Below, piece by piece: positions 42,849-51,948 of a stretch of DNA of 64,000 nt (positions are counted from its first letter, which is position 1; the number at the start of each line of letters is the position of its first letter). The DNA is from Kitasatospora sp. NBC_01287. Its GTDB lineage: Bacteria > Actinomycetota > Actinomycetes > Streptomycetales > Streptomycetaceae. Below the pieces are notes generated by a model. It was not told the DNA's origin and did not search any database. It was given only the letters and a program-made list of their open reading frames with translations. Location: assembly GCF_026340565.1 (NCBI RefSeq), contig NZ_JAPEPB010000001.1, forward strand, positions 4,440,501 through 4,504,500, in the 5' to 3' direction. Made by a program: the position numbers and the translations under genes.

Positions 42849-43748
42849 TCAGACCCAGTCGGTCCCGGTCAGCCGCTCGTACGCCTCGACGTACTTGGCC
42901 CGGGTGCGCTCCAGGATCTCGGCGGGCATGGCCGGCGGCGGCTGCTCGCTCGCGCGGTCCCAGCCGGAGGCCGGCGAGGTCAGCCAGTCCCGGATGAACT
43001 GCTTGTCGTAACTCTGCTGGGCCCGACCCGGCTGCCACACGTCGGCCGGCCAGTAGCGCGAGGAGTCGGGGGTCAGCACCTCGTCGCCGATCACCAGCTC
43101 GCCGCCCCGCAGACCGAACTCGAACTTGGTGTCGGCCAGGACCAGACCGCGCTCGGCGGCGATGTCCCGGGCCCGGGTGTAGACGGCCAGCGTGGTCTGG
43201 CGCAGCATCGCGGCCCAGTCCGCGCCGATCCGGCGCGAGGTCTCCTCGTAGGGCACGTTCTCGTCGTGCTCGCCGACCTCGGCCTTGAGCGCGGGGGTGT
43301 AGATCGGCGCCGGCAGCTCGGAGCCGTCCACCAGGCCCTCGGGCAGCGCGATGCCGCAGGCCGTGCGGCTCACCTGGTACTCCGCCAGGCCGGAGCCGGT
43401 CAGGTAACCGCGGGCCACGCACTCGACCGGGAACATCTCCAGGTCGTCGCAGATCATGGTGCGCCCGGCCCAGTCGGCGGGCGCGCCCTCGGGCAGTTCG
43501 GTGGAGATCACGTGGTTGGGCACCAGGTCGGCGATCCGCTCGAACCACCAGAGCGAGAGCTGGGTGAGGATCCGGCCCTTGTCGGGGATGTCGTTGGGCA
43601 GCACCCAGTCGAAGGCCGAGGTGCGGTCACTGGCCACCATGACCAGCCGGCCGGCCGGGTCGCGGTAGAGGTCGCGCACCTTGCCGGTGTGCAGGTGGAC
43701 CAGGCCGGGCACCTGGATCGGCTCGGGCTTGGTGACGAATCCGCTCAA
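42849..43748 (-). CDS. purC: SAICAR synthetase
   Basis: A 299-residue enzyme for the purine step that joins CAIR and aspartate. Seen: LHTGKVRDLYRDPAGRLVMV, ASDRTSAFDWVLPNDIPDKG, ECVARGYLTGSGLAEYQ, DTKFEFGLRGGELVIGDEVL and LTPDSSRYW. I prefer the TTG at 43748 (reading SGFVTKPEPIQVPG after the start), with GAGGAC about ten bases upstream, because it gives the usual family start and length; an ATG at 43790 would add 14 residues. It is separated from purS/Q/L by 5 kb, including tRNAs and the ABC module. Confidence 0.9.
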   Translation of the reverse strand: MSGFVTKPEPIQVPGLVHLHTGKVRDLYRDPAGRLVMVASDRTSAFDWVLPNDIPDKGRILTQLSLWWFERIADLVPNHVISTELPEGAPADWAGRTMICDDLEMFPVECVARGYLTGSGLAEYQVSRTACGIALPEGLVDGSELPAPIYTPALKAEVGEHDENVPYEETSRRIGADWAAMLRQTTLAVYTRARDIAAERGLVLADTKFEFGLRGGELVIGDEVLTPDSSRYWPADVWQPGRAQQSYDKQFIRDWLTSPASGWDRASEQPPPAMPAEILERTRAKYVEAYERLTGTDWV

Positions 43749-43826
43749 GATTGCTTCAGTCCTCAGGAGTGGGGGTCGCTGCTCGGACACCGCGAGTCTT
43801 TCATGCGCCCCCGGGGCCGCTCGGGC

Positions 43827-45476
43827 TCACCCGTCCTTGCAGACCCGGTCGAGCAGGTTGGCGGTGGCCTTCTGGATCCGCTCGTCGGTGTGCCCCGGGC
43901 GGTCCAGCGCCGGCGACCAGGCGAAGGTGCCGGAGGCGAAGACGTAGGCGCCGCTGGGGGCCCGGTAGAGCGAGGTCTCCTGGTGGCGGGGGCGGTCCCG
44001 CTCGTCCCGGTAGGGCGAGTGGGCGAGCAGGATCCGCTCGCGGTGCTCGGGCAGCGCGACCTTGGGGAAGTAGCGGTCCGCCTCGCCGGCCACCAGGTTG
44101 GCCACCTCGTCGCCGTCCCGCAGGCCGGTGCCGGCCCAGAGCCAGTGCCAGGTGTTGCCGGCCCGCAGGGGCACAGGCTGCGCCACCCGCCCCGCGTACT
44201 GGACGCCGAGCAGGTGCTGCTCGGGCTCGCCCGAGTCCCGCCACAGCGCGCTGGCCGCGCCGGCCGGGCCCGCGGCCGGCGATTCGGGCAGCACCCGCTG
44301 GCGCTTGCGGCAGTTCAGCAGCCGGCCCGGCTCCCCGGAGGCGCCGCTGGTCAGCTCGACCCGCCAGTACATGGTGTTGGCGGAGAGGAAGACCAGCGAG
44401 GTGCCGCCGTCCCGGGCCCGCTCGACCGTGCGGCGCATCGGCTCGGACCAGTACTCGTCGTGCCCCGGGAAGATCAGCGCCCGGTGCCGGGACGGCTCGA
44501 CCAGACCCGCGTGCAGGTCGGAGGCGGTGGCGTAGGCGAGGTCGTAGCCGTACCGCTCGGCCCAGCGGATGAAGTCGTAGGCGTGCCCGACGTGCAGCGG
44601 CAGCCCGGCCCCCGCGTGCGGGCGGTCGAAGGAGACGGTGACCGCCGCCTCCGGCTCGCCGAGCAGCCGACCGCGCTCGTCCCAGGCGTGGTAGAGGCTG
44701 GCGCCGGTGTGCCCGTCCTCCGGGAACAGGTTGTACGCCTGCCAGGTGATGTCCGGCAGCACCAGCAGCAGGTCCGCGGCAGGTCCGCTGCCGGCCGGCC
44801 CGGTGTCGGCACGTCCGGTGTCGGCACGTCCGGTGTCGGCAGGTCCGCTGCCGGCCGATGCGCTGCCGGCCGGCCCGGTGGTGCGCGGGTCGCGCACGGT
44901 GAACGGGATGTGGCTGCGGTGGCGCTGGTCGGCGGTGGTGAGCACCGCGACGTAGGCACCGGGCCGCCAGTGCGCCGGGATCTGCTGGCGCCAGGAGTGC
45001 CACCAGTGGTGGCAGCTGACGGTCCGCCCGACCACCAGCGGAGCGGGCTGCTGCAGGCCGTGGATCAGCGGACTGGCCGTCATGTGCTGGGCACCGGCGC
45101 CCGCGTAGTGGCCGATCCGGTAGACGTCCACCAGGAAGTCGCGCGGCGGGTGCACGGTGACCCGCAGGTCCACCGAGCCGCCGGGGTAGACCGGCCCCGC
45201 CGAGGCGAACCCCTTGATCTGCTGGACCACGTCGTCGGAGTTGCGCGGGGTGCCGACCATCCCCTGGCCGGGCCGCCCGGCGGCGGGCGCGGCGGTGGGC
45301 AGCGGCTGCTGCCCCGGGGCGTCGGTGCTCACGTACCAGGGCACGGCTCCCTCGACGCCGGCCAGGTACTGGTCGGGACTGCGCAACCAGGGCAGCGGCC
45401 CCTGTCCGAACGGGTCCGAGACGCCGTGCGCGAGCGTCCCGGACTCCCATCTGCGACCCGATGACTCCTGGTCCAC
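43827..45476 (-). CDS. N,N-dimethylformamidase large-subunit-like protein
   Basis: A 549-residue protein. GTG at 45476 has GGGAGGGG five bases upstream, better than an ATG at 45509. The middle and end match the N,N-dimethylformamidase beta-subunit-like family: LLVLPDITWQAYNLFPEDGH (about 237-256), SFDRPHAGAGLPLHVG, RALIFPGHDEYWSEPMRRTV with the putative metal ligands, FLSANTMYWRVEL, and ASGTFAWSPALDRPGH. The N-terminal part is Ig-like (PGGSVDLRVTVHPPRDFLVD). A Gly/Ala/Asp/Thr repeat (GRADTGRADTG) splits two domains and is encoded by short DNA repeats at about 44775-44880. The true substrate is unknown; the small subunit of dimethylformamidase is not seen here. No clear signal peptide. Confidence 0.75.
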   Translation of the reverse strand: MDQESSGRRWESGTLAHGVSDPFGQGPLPWLRSPDQYLAGVEGAVPWYVSTDAPGQQPLPTAAPAAGRPGQGMVGTPRNSDDVVQQIKGFASAGPVYPGGSVDLRVTVHPPRDFLVDVYRIGHYAGAGAQHMTASPLIHGLQQPAPLVVGRTVSCHHWWHSWRQQIPAHWRPGAYVAVLTTADQRHRSHIPFTVRDPRTTGPAGSASAGSGPADTGRADTGRADTGPAGSGPAADLLLVLPDITWQAYNLFPEDGHTGASLYHAWDERGRLLGEPEAAVTVSFDRPHAGAGLPLHVGHAYDFIRWAERYGYDLAYATASDLHAGLVEPSRHRALIFPGHDEYWSEPMRRTVERARDGGTSLVFLSANTMYWRVELTSGASGEPGRLLNCRKRQRVLPESPAAGPAGAASALWRDSGEPEQHLLGVQYAGRVAQPVPLRAGNTWHWLWAGTGLRDGDEVANLVAGEADRYFPKVALPEHRERILLAHSPYRDERDRPRHQETSLYRAPSGAYVFASGTFAWSPALDRPGHTDERIQKATANLLDRVCKDG

Positions 45477-45620
45477 GTAGCCCCTCCCACGATGTGCCGC
45501 GGGTGGCATGTGCCACCGAAATATTCGCGTGGTCCAGCAGACCACACCGTGCCCCCGCCGCGGCACCCCATGCCCGAAGTCTCGTCAACGGCGGCTGACC
45601 AAAGACTTGCTGACAGTTCG

Positions 45621-47144
45621 TCAGCCGAGCCGGACCGGCTTCTCCAGGCGGATCCCGGCGGCCTCCAGCCAGCTTCGCAGTGGACCCGCCGCGCCCTGCT
45701 CGACCGCCTCGGCCACGGGATCGGCCAGGTCGCCCCGGCGCACCCCGCCGAGCAGCAGCACCGGCCCGTCCAGCCAGTCCAGGCCGGGCCGGCCGCCGGC
45801 ACCGTCCACCGCCGCGCAGCAGACCATCGCCGTCACGCAGTCGGCCAGCAGCTCGCGCCCTCCCCCCGCCTCCGGCCGGGGGGACCCCTCTCGCTCACCC
45901 GCGCCGGGTGCCGCCGGGGGCGGGGCCAGCGCCAGCGCCCGGGCCAGCTCGTCCCCGCCGCCGGCCGCCAGCCGCTCCAGCAGCCGGGCCAGGGTGGGCG
46001 CCGAGCGGCCCGGCGCGACGGCGTCCAGCGCCTCCTGCAGGGCCATCGCCCGCAGCCGCCAGCCGCGGTCGACCACCTGCTCGGGGTAGTCCTCCCAGAG
46101 CAGCTCGGCCCGGCCACCGGGTACCGGGCCGTGGAACAGCTCGGCAGCCAGCAGCGAGACCGCCGCGTCCATCGCGCCCGGCTCCTCCAGCAGGTCGCAG
46201 GCGGGGCGCTCGCCGAGCCTGCTCTCGTAGCCCTCGGCCAGCCGGTCCCGGCGGGACAGCTCGGTCAGCGCGGCCACCACCCCGGCGTTCAGCTGGGCCG
46301 GGCAGCGGCCCAGCCGCCAGGCCGGCAGCGCCACCCGGGTGAGCAGCCGGTCCCAGCCCGCGTAGGCCAGGCCGACCTGGCCCTGGGCGGCGATCCGCAG
46401 CCCGTAGTCCACCGACTTGGCCTGCTCGGAGGCCGCGGCGGCGGCCGCCCGCTCCAGCTCGGCCACGTGCTCGCGGCAGGCCTTGAGCAGCGCGCGGGTG
46501 ATCCGGTCGAGCAGCCGGGCCAGCGGGGTGCGCCGACCGGAGCCGAGCGCGGCGTCCAGGCCGCGGACGAAGCGGCGGGCGGCGGCGATCTCCGGGTCGG
46601 CGGCCGCCACGGTGCCGGCCACCACCGGGGCCAGCAGGGCGCAGAGCTCGCCGGCCCGCATCCACCACAGGAAGGGCGAGCCGATCACCAGCAGCTGCCC
46701 GGTGGGCGGGTGGCCGCCGGTGGCGCGGCCGCGCGGCGGCGCGGGCGGCTCCTCCAGCCAGCTGTCGCAGTCCGGGGTGAGCGCGATGGCGGTCGGCGCG
46801 GGTACGCCCAGCCGGTCGGCCAGCTCCCTGATCAGCCGGTGCAGTTCGGGCGCCCGCTCGGGCGGCACGGCGACCGCCGGGGTGCTGGGTGGCAGCGCGT
46901 GGGCGTGCCGGTGCGCGGCCGCCAGGGCGACCAGGGCGACCAGCACGGCCACCGCGCCGACCACCCAGCGCACCACGTCCCAGCCGGGGGCGTCCGGGGC
47001 GCCGGCAGCGCCGATCCGGCCGGTGACGCGCCCGGCCAGCAGGACCACGGCGACGGCCGCGGGCAGCACGGCGGCGGCCCGGGCCAGGGAGCGGATCCGC
47101 AGCACGGCGTGCGCCCGTGCGCGTGCGGCGTCGAAAGCGGCCAT
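45621..47144 (-). CDS. M48-peptidase-like membrane protein lacking the zinc motif
   Basis: A 507-residue protein. Two N-terminal membrane helices (ARAAAVLPAAVAVVLLAGRV and VVRWVVGAVAVLVALVALAA) are followed by LHRLIRELADRLGVPAPTAI, then LLVIGSPFLWWMRAGELCAL and LAPVVAGTVAAADPEIAAARRF. This order equals the M48 (HtpX-like) domain, but the HExxH zinc helix is replaced by LAPVVAGT. The second half is helical and rich in Leu/Ala/Arg. A pseudo-peptidase, perhaps a binding or regulatory protein. ATG at 47144; a GTG 12 bases upstream is possible. Confidence 0.7.
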   Translation of the reverse strand: MAAFDAARARAHAVLRIRSLARAAAVLPAAVAVVLLAGRVTGRIGAAGAPDAPGWDVVRWVVGAVAVLVALVALAAAHRHAHALPPSTPAVAVPPERAPELHRLIRELADRLGVPAPTAIALTPDCDSWLEEPPAPPRGRATGGHPPTGQLLVIGSPFLWWMRAGELCALLAPVVAGTVAAADPEIAAARRFVRGLDAALGSGRRTPLARLLDRITRALLKACREHVAELERAAAAAASEQAKSVDYGLRIAAQGQVGLAYAGWDRLLTRVALPAWRLGRCPAQLNAGVVAALTELSRRDRLAEGYESRLGERPACDLLEEPGAMDAAVSLLAAELFHGPVPGGRAELLWEDYPEQVVDRGWRLRAMALQEALDAVAPGRSAPTLARLLERLAAGGGDELARALALAPPPAAPGAGEREGSPRPEAGGGRELLADCVTAMVCCAAVDGAGGRPGLDWLDGPVLLLGGVRRGDLADPVAEAVEQGAAGPLRSWLEAAGIRLEKPVRLG

Positions 47145-47596
47145 CCGGTGCTGCACCCCCTTCGGAGTCGGGACCTTCGGGATTCGTTCGGGATTCGTGC
47201 GCGCGGCGCGGGCGGCCGACGGCGACCGGCCGACGGCCTCCGGGCACCTGCGGCCACCGGGAGCACCGGCGCGGGCCGGCCGGAAGCCGTCCGCCCGGCC
47301 ACCCGGCCCGCGCGTCCTGCTGCCTGTGCTGACGCGCGCGCCGCTGCGGGCGTTCCGGTCCGGCCCGGCTTCCACCCGTCCTGGTGACGGCGAGCCGGTC
47401 CTTGCAGCTTCCCCCCGCGCGGACCCGCGCACCCGGCGACGAGTGCGGAATCACCCCCGGCGGCACCGCGGTTCAGCGCACCATACGGCCAGCGGCGCCG
47501 ATCCGTCAGCCCGCTGACGCGGCATTCACTCGAAGGGCTGGAATCGCCCCGCCGCTTGCAACCTTCGGCGCCGCGGCCGAACAGCCGGGCGAACGA
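47145..47596. other. 450-bp gap before the M48-like gene and after purD
   Basis: No supported gene. A 16-bp palindrome CGTCAGC-CC-GCTGACG lies at 47504-47519. The promoter of the M48-like gene should be in the right-hand half. Confidence 0.4.
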
Positions 47597-47642
47597 CCAG
47601 GGGCGCTGCGCCCGGTGGGATGACCGGACACAGCGCCCCTGG
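47597..47642 (-). terminator. terminator after purD
   Basis: Perfect 12-bp arms CCAGGGGCGCTG (47597-47608) and CAGCGCCCCTGG (47631-47642) with a 22-base loop, 19 bases after the purD stop. Confidence 0.7.
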
Positions 47643-47660
47643 TGGGCACGGCGGGTGGCG

Positions 47661-48929
47661 CTACTCGCCGGCCTCGCGGGCCTCGCCTGCCGCGCGCAGC
47701 GCGATGTCGGTGCGGTGCTGGGAGCCGTCCAGCCGGATCTCGGCCACGCCCGCGTAGGCGCGCTCGCGGGCCTGGACCAGGTCGGCGCCGACCGCGGTGA
47801 CCGAGAGCACCCGGCCACCGGCGCTGAGCACCCGGCCCTCCTCGTCCGCCCGGGTGCCCGCGTGCAGCACCCAGACCGTGCCGTCGGCCGCCTCGGCCTT
47901 CTCCAGGCCCTCGATCGGGTCGCCGGAGCGCGGCGCGGCGGGGTAGCCCTCGGCCGCCACCACCACGGTCACGGCGGCGTCCTCGGACCAGCGCAGCGGC
48001 TCCAGGTCGGCCAGCGTGCCGTTGGCGGCGGCCAGCAGCACGCCCGCCAGCGGGGTGCGCAGCCGGGCCAGCACCACCTGGGTCTCCGGGTCGCCGAAGC
48101 GCGCGTTGAACTCGATCACCCGGGTGCCGCGGGAGGTGAGCGCCAGACCCGCGTAGAGCAGGCCGGAGAACGGGGTGCCGCGGCGGCGCAGCTCGTCCAC
48201 GGTCGGCTGGAGCACGCTCTGGAGCACCTCGGCCACCAGGCCCGCGGGGGCCCAGGGCAGCGGCGAATAGGCGCCCATGCCGCCGGTGTTGGGGCCGGCG
48301 TCGCCGTCCAGCGCGCGCTTGAAGTCCTGCGCGGGCTGCAGCGGGAGCACGGTGGTGCCGTCGGTGATCGCGAAGAGCGAGACCTCCGGGCCGTCCAGGT
48401 ACTCCTCGATCACTACCCGGTCGCAGGCCGCGGCGTGGGCCAGCGCGGCGGTGCGGTCGGCGGTGACCACCACGCCCTTGCCGGCTGCCAGGCCGTCGTC
48501 CTTGACCACGTACGGGGCGCCGAAGGCGTCCAGCGCCTCGGCGGCCTCCTCGGGCGTGGTGCAGAGGTAGGAGCGGGCGGTGGGCACCGCGGCGCCGGCC
48601 ATCACGTCCTTGGCGAAGGCCTTGGAGCCCTCCAGCAGGGCGGCCGCGCCGGAGGGGCCGAAGACCGGGATGCCGGCCGCCCGCAACGGATCGGCGACAC
48701 CCGCCACCAGCGGTGCCTCCGGGCCGACCACCACCAGGTCGGCGGCCAGCCGCCGGGCCAGCGCGGTGACCTGGGCGCCGTCCAGCTGGTCGACCGGGTG
48801 GACCGTCGCCACCTGCGCGATCCCGGCGTTGCCCGGGGCGCAGTGCAGCTCGGTGACGGCGGGATCTTGGGACAAGGAGCGGCACAGGGCGTGTTCGCGG
48901 GCGCCGCCGCCGATGACGAGGACCTTCAC
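47661..48929 (-). CDS. purD: phosphoribosylamine-glycine ligase
   Basis: A 422-residue ATP-grasp enzyme forming GAR in purine synthesis. The canonical start MKVLVIGGGAREHALCRSLS is encoded from GTG at 48929; a TTG nine bases upstream is not needed. Seen: GNAGIAQVATVHP, VGPEAPLVAGVADPLRAAGI, the ATP-grasp VVKDDGLAAGKGVVVTADRT, NTGGMGAYSPLPWAP, and VIEFNARFGDPETQVVLARL. TACCCT about ten bases upstream with no ribosome site suggests a leaderless transcript. Confidence 0.94.
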   Translation of the reverse strand: MKVLVIGGGAREHALCRSLSQDPAVTELHCAPGNAGIAQVATVHPVDQLDGAQVTALARRLAADLVVVGPEAPLVAGVADPLRAAGIPVFGPSGAAALLEGSKAFAKDVMAGAAVPTARSYLCTTPEEAAEALDAFGAPYVVKDDGLAAGKGVVVTADRTAALAHAAACDRVVIEEYLDGPEVSLFAITDGTTVLPLQPAQDFKRALDGDAGPNTGGMGAYSPLPWAPAGLVAEVLQSVLQPTVDELRRRGTPFSGLLYAGLALTSRGTRVIEFNARFGDPETQVVLARLRTPLAGVLLAAANGTLADLEPLRWSEDAAVTVVVAAEGYPAAPRSGDPIEGLEKAEAADGTVWVLHAGTRADEEGRVLSAGGRVLSVTAVGADLVQARERAYAGVAEIRLDGSQHRTDIALRAAGEAREAGE

Positions 48930-49338
48930 GCTTGGCAAGGGTAGTCGGTGGCCTGTTCGCGCCGGTCCACCGGGCCGGCCGAATCTCCGACCGCCGGTCG
49001 CCGAGCAGCGCTTTCAGCTGTGGACTTCGCCAGGCGTGCCACCGGGCGGGCACCGGGCGTGCCGCCGGGCAGGGTGCCGGGAAGGGTGCCGGGTCAGGTT
49101 CGCAGCACGCGCCGCACTCGCTCGGAAGAGTGAAATCACGCCGACTTCCGCAACCCCGCCACCACGGGTTACGGACGCCTTTTCGGGTAACGATCTTGGG
49201 GGAGGCGCCACACGGTCAGCCATTTGGCGGTAAGAAGTGCTGTTGGATACCCAGCAGTGCCCGCAGCAGTCCGCAGTCGCAGTCCGCGCAGCAGTCAGGC
49301 CTGGCCGAGAGGTCTGGCCCGTCAAGGGAGCCCCACAG
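48930..49338. other. 400-bp divergent gap between purD and the SLATT gene
   Basis: No supported gene. GTTAC (49169) and GTAAC (49187) bracket an AT-richer patch with CTTTTCGGG, the likely promoter area of the SLATT gene. No clear riboswitch was recognised. Confidence 0.4.
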
Positions 49339-50133
49339 GTGAGCCAGCCCGAAATGCAGCCCGAGGAGAGCCCCTGGGGCAAGGACGTCGGCGAGGAGGA
49401 CCAGCCCGGCACGGTGGTCGGCCCGGGGCGGGACCGCGCCGTCACCCGTCGCCGTGCCGACCTGAGTGCCCGCCAGTTCCCGCTCGGCGACTGGGGCGAG
49501 CCGGCCGAGCGGCTGGAGGAGCTCTACCGCTGGTCCGAGGAGCGCGCGGTCGAGGCGATCGACTGGTACCGCCGGGACCGGCTCTGGAAGCGCCGCTGGG
49601 CGCGGCTGCTGCGGGCCGGCGCGGCCGGCGGCGGGGTGTCGGGGGTGACCCTGCCGCTGGTCCAGCTGACCGGCCGGCTGCCGCACGGCAGCGCCTGGGG
49701 TTACGTCGCCCTCGCGCTGGCCGCCGGCTGCCTGGCCACCGACCGGGCCTTCGGGCTCAGCTCCGGCTGGATGCGCGACGTCTCCACCGCCCAGGCGCTG
49801 CAGCGGCGACTGGAGGCGTTCCAGTTCGACTGGGCCTCGGAGTGCGTGCGCGAGGTGCTCGGCCCCACCGAGGGGACGGCGGGCGAGGCGGCCGAGCGCT
49901 GCCTGGGCGTGCTGCGGCGCTTCTGCGAGGACGTCTCGGAGCTGGTCCGCGGCGAGACCTCGGAGTGGATGCTGGAGTTCCGGGCCCGGATGACCCAGCT
50001 GCCCACCCAGGCCCCGGGCAGCTGGGGGGGCCGTCCGGAGGGCGGCACACCGGCGCAGGTCCGGGTGCTGCCGCCGCCCGGCACCCGCCCGACCATGCCG
50101 CGCCAGCGGCCGCCGGAGGGGCCGCTGCGGTAG
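49339..50133 (+). CDS. SLATT-domain two-helix membrane protein
   Basis: A 264-residue protein. GTG at 49339 with GGGAG eight bases upstream; a longer frame from 49237 lacks signals. Residues about 50-230 match the SLATT family (SMODS/SLOG-associated two-TM): RLEELYRWSEERAVEAIDWY, a basic RLWKRRWARLL, two membrane segments (VSGVTLPLVQLTG and WGYVALALAAGCLATDRAFG), then a long helical region. In defence systems SLATT proteins act as membrane effectors next to nucleotide synthases or SLOG sensors, but neither is nearby; this one may have a housekeeping role. Confidence 0.7.
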   Translation: MSQPEMQPEESPWGKDVGEEDQPGTVVGPGRDRAVTRRRADLSARQFPLGDWGEPAERLEELYRWSEERAVEAIDWYRRDRLWKRRWARLLRAGAAGGGVSGVTLPLVQLTGRLPHGSAWGYVALALAAGCLATDRAFGLSSGWMRDVSTAQALQRRLEAFQFDWASECVREVLGPTEGTAGEAAERCLGVLRRFCEDVSELVRGETSEWMLEFRARMTQLPTQAPGSWGGRPEGGTPAQVRVLPPPGTRPTMPRQRPPEGPLR

Positions 50134-50159
50134 GTGGCGGTAGGTGGCAGCGGGGTGTC

Positions 50160-50225
50160 GGGCTTTGCGAAGCTTGCAAAGCCCGCCTGCCAGACCGCTC
50201 CCGGCTTTGCGAGCTTCGCAAAGCC
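50160..50225. terminator. twin terminator hairpins
   Basis: Two near-identical stems lie between convergent genes: GGGCTTTGC..GCAAAGCCC (50160-50184) and GGCTTTGCGA..TCGCAAAGCC (50203-50225). Each works in both directions (A/T-containing flanks in the stem give T-rich tails). Confidence 0.8.
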
Positions 50226-50234
50226 CCGCACCGC

Positions 50235-50882
50235 TCAGGCGAAGACCACCATCGAACCCTGCGTCAGGCTCCGCGTCGCCGCCGCGTACAAGCCGGCCCA
50301 GGCGTGCCGCTCCCTGGCGTAGGGGTGCACGTCGTCCAGCGGCGGGGCGAACGGCTGCTCCAGGCCGGTGGGCCCGAGCGGACGGGTCGGCCCCGGCGGG
50401 TCCAGCGGGTCGATGCCCAGCGCGGGCGCGATCGCCTGCAGCTCGCGCAGCAGCCCGTAGGACGAGCCGAGCGGTCCGCCGGAGGCCAGCAGCTCCTGGT
50501 CCACCAGCGGGACCTGGAACTCGATCGGCACGTAAGCGCCGGCGTGGTCGAAGTGCCAGACCAGGTGGGACTGCTCGGCCGTGGCCTCGAACATCTCCAG
50601 CAGCTGCTCGTAGTCGCCGCCGAGCGCGTCCACCGGGGTCAGCTGGAAACCGGTCAGCTGCAGCAGGTAGGCCCGCCGCAGGAAGTGCAGCGAGTCGTAG
50701 TCGAAGGCCGCTATCGGCTCCACCCCGCCGGTGATGCCGGGGGCGAACTCGTACACCGGCATCCCCGGCAGCCCGCGCGCGGTCAGCGCCGCGTTGTAGA
50801 TCGCGAGGTCGTCGCGGAACGGGTTCTCGGGGTTGCGGCTCAGCACGTCCACCAGCGGTACGAGCCAGAGGTCACAGGCCAC
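50235..50882 (-). CDS. conserved actinomycete protein of unknown function
   Basis: A 215-residue soluble protein starting MACDLWLVPLVDVLSRNPEN from GTG at 50882, with GAGAGGAAGAG six bases upstream. Middle segments HFLRRAYLLQLTGFQLTPVD and YEQLLEMFEATAEQSHLVWH suggest a helical fold with conserved His/Trp; an end segment DVHPYARERHAWAGLYAAAT follows a Pro-rich stretch. No family name is known to me. It is followed upstream by the GntR regulator on the same strand (42 bases). Confidence 0.6.
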   Translation of the reverse strand: MACDLWLVPLVDVLSRNPENPFRDDLAIYNAALTARGLPGMPVYEFAPGITGGVEPIAAFDYDSLHFLRRAYLLQLTGFQLTPVDALGGDYEQLLEMFEATAEQSHLVWHFDHAGAYVPIEFQVPLVDQELLASGGPLGSSYGLLRELQAIAPALGIDPLDPPGPTRPLGPTGLEQPFAPPLDDVHPYARERHAWAGLYAAATRSLTQGSMVVFA

Positions 50883-50924
50883 GGGCCGCTCTTCCTCTCA
50901 CTGGCTTCGGTCGTCCGAACCACC

Positions 50925-51719
50925 CTACCGGCCCAGTGCCGGTGGCGGGGCGGGGAGCGGGGCGGGCGACCCGGCCGCGGCCGGCTCCCCGCTCGGCTCG
51001 GCCAGCAGCAGCGGCAGCACCGTGACGCTCTCCAGCGGCTCCCCCGCCAGCTCGGCCAGCAGCCGCACCGTGAAGAGGTTGTACTGGTTGACCGTCCGGT
51101 GCGCGCCGGCCAGGTCGCGCGAGGCGATCTGCTCGACCAGCTCGCCCTGGCGGTCCCAGCAGACCCCGGCCAGCTGCTCGCGGGCCCGCAGGTAGCGGGC
51201 GGCGAACATCCAGGACTGCACCCGCAGCCAGTCCAGGTAGTCGGCGATCCGCCGGTTCTCCAGGAACCCGGAGAGCTCGTTCCAGAACCTCCGGTCGCAG
51301 CCGACCATCACGTCCAGCTGCCCGGCCCGCGCGGCCCGGGCGGCCGCCTCGGCCCGGCGGCGCAGCGAACTCAGCCGCGTCCAGTCGTAGCCGCTGGGCC
51401 GCACCGCCAACCGGCGGAAGGCGCTGTCGGTGAGCATCACCCTGGCCTCGAAGATCTCCAGGAAGTCGCTCCAGCCGAGCTCTGGCACGGTGAACCCGCG
51501 ATGGTGCTCGGCCCGCAGCAGCCCCTGCGCCGCGAGGTCGACCAGCGCCTCGCGCGCCGGGGTCGCGGAGACGCCGTACAGCTCGGCGATCTCCTTGACG
51601 GTGAAGTTGCCGCCGGCCGCCAGCCGACCCGCCATCAGCTCCTCGCGCAGCGCCCCGGCGATCTGCTCGCGCAGGCTGTTGCGCTGGATCGGCAGCCGTC
51701 CCAGACCGCTGGCACTCAC
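50925..51719 (-). CDS. GntR-family (FadR/FCD) regulator
   Basis: A 264-residue regulator. Winged helix-turn-helix in residues 14-78 (SLREQIAGALREELMAGRLA, FTVKEIAELYGVSATPAREA, LRAEHHRGFTVPEL). The FCD effector domain has EARVMLTDSAFRRLAV, CDRRFWNELSGFLENRRIAD, and AHRTVNQYNLFTVRLLA, where the usual metal-binding histidines are partly replaced (one His and Asn/Asp remain). A Pro/Ala tail ends the protein. Probably controls itself and perhaps the gene downstream. Confidence 0.88.
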   Translation of the reverse strand: MSASGLGRLPIQRNSLREQIAGALREELMAGRLAAGGNFTVKEIAELYGVSATPAREALVDLAAQGLLRAEHHRGFTVPELGWSDFLEIFEARVMLTDSAFRRLAVRPSGYDWTRLSSLRRRAEAAARAARAGQLDVMVGCDRRFWNELSGFLENRRIADYLDWLRVQSWMFAARYLRAREQLAGVCWDRQGELVEQIASRDLAGAHRTVNQYNLFTVRLLAELAGEPLESVTVLPLLLAEPSGEPAAAGSPAPLPAPPPALGR

Positions 51720-51948
51720 CGCACAACCTCCCTCGACCCGCCATCGGACCCACCCCGGGTCGCCACCGAGGGGTCATCCTCTCAAAAGCCACGCAAAACG
51801 CACACAACCCGGGTCCGGGCCGAGGAGGCCGCAGGCCCGGGGCCGCGGCTCCGGCCCACCGGCACGGCCGCAGGCGGCGAGCGGCGGAGCGGGGCGGCGG
51901 GGCGGCGGGGCGGCGGGGCGGGGCTCAGGACGGCGTGACTGCGGGAGG

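Noticed and set aside
43266..45464. Plus-strand frame of 732 codons
   Set aside because: Antisense to purC and the dimethylformamidase-like gene, both of which have conserved motifs.
49160..49205. Riboswitch before the SLATT gene
   Set aside because: Only a 5-bp GTTAC/GTAAC stem is visible; no known riboswitch core could be matched.
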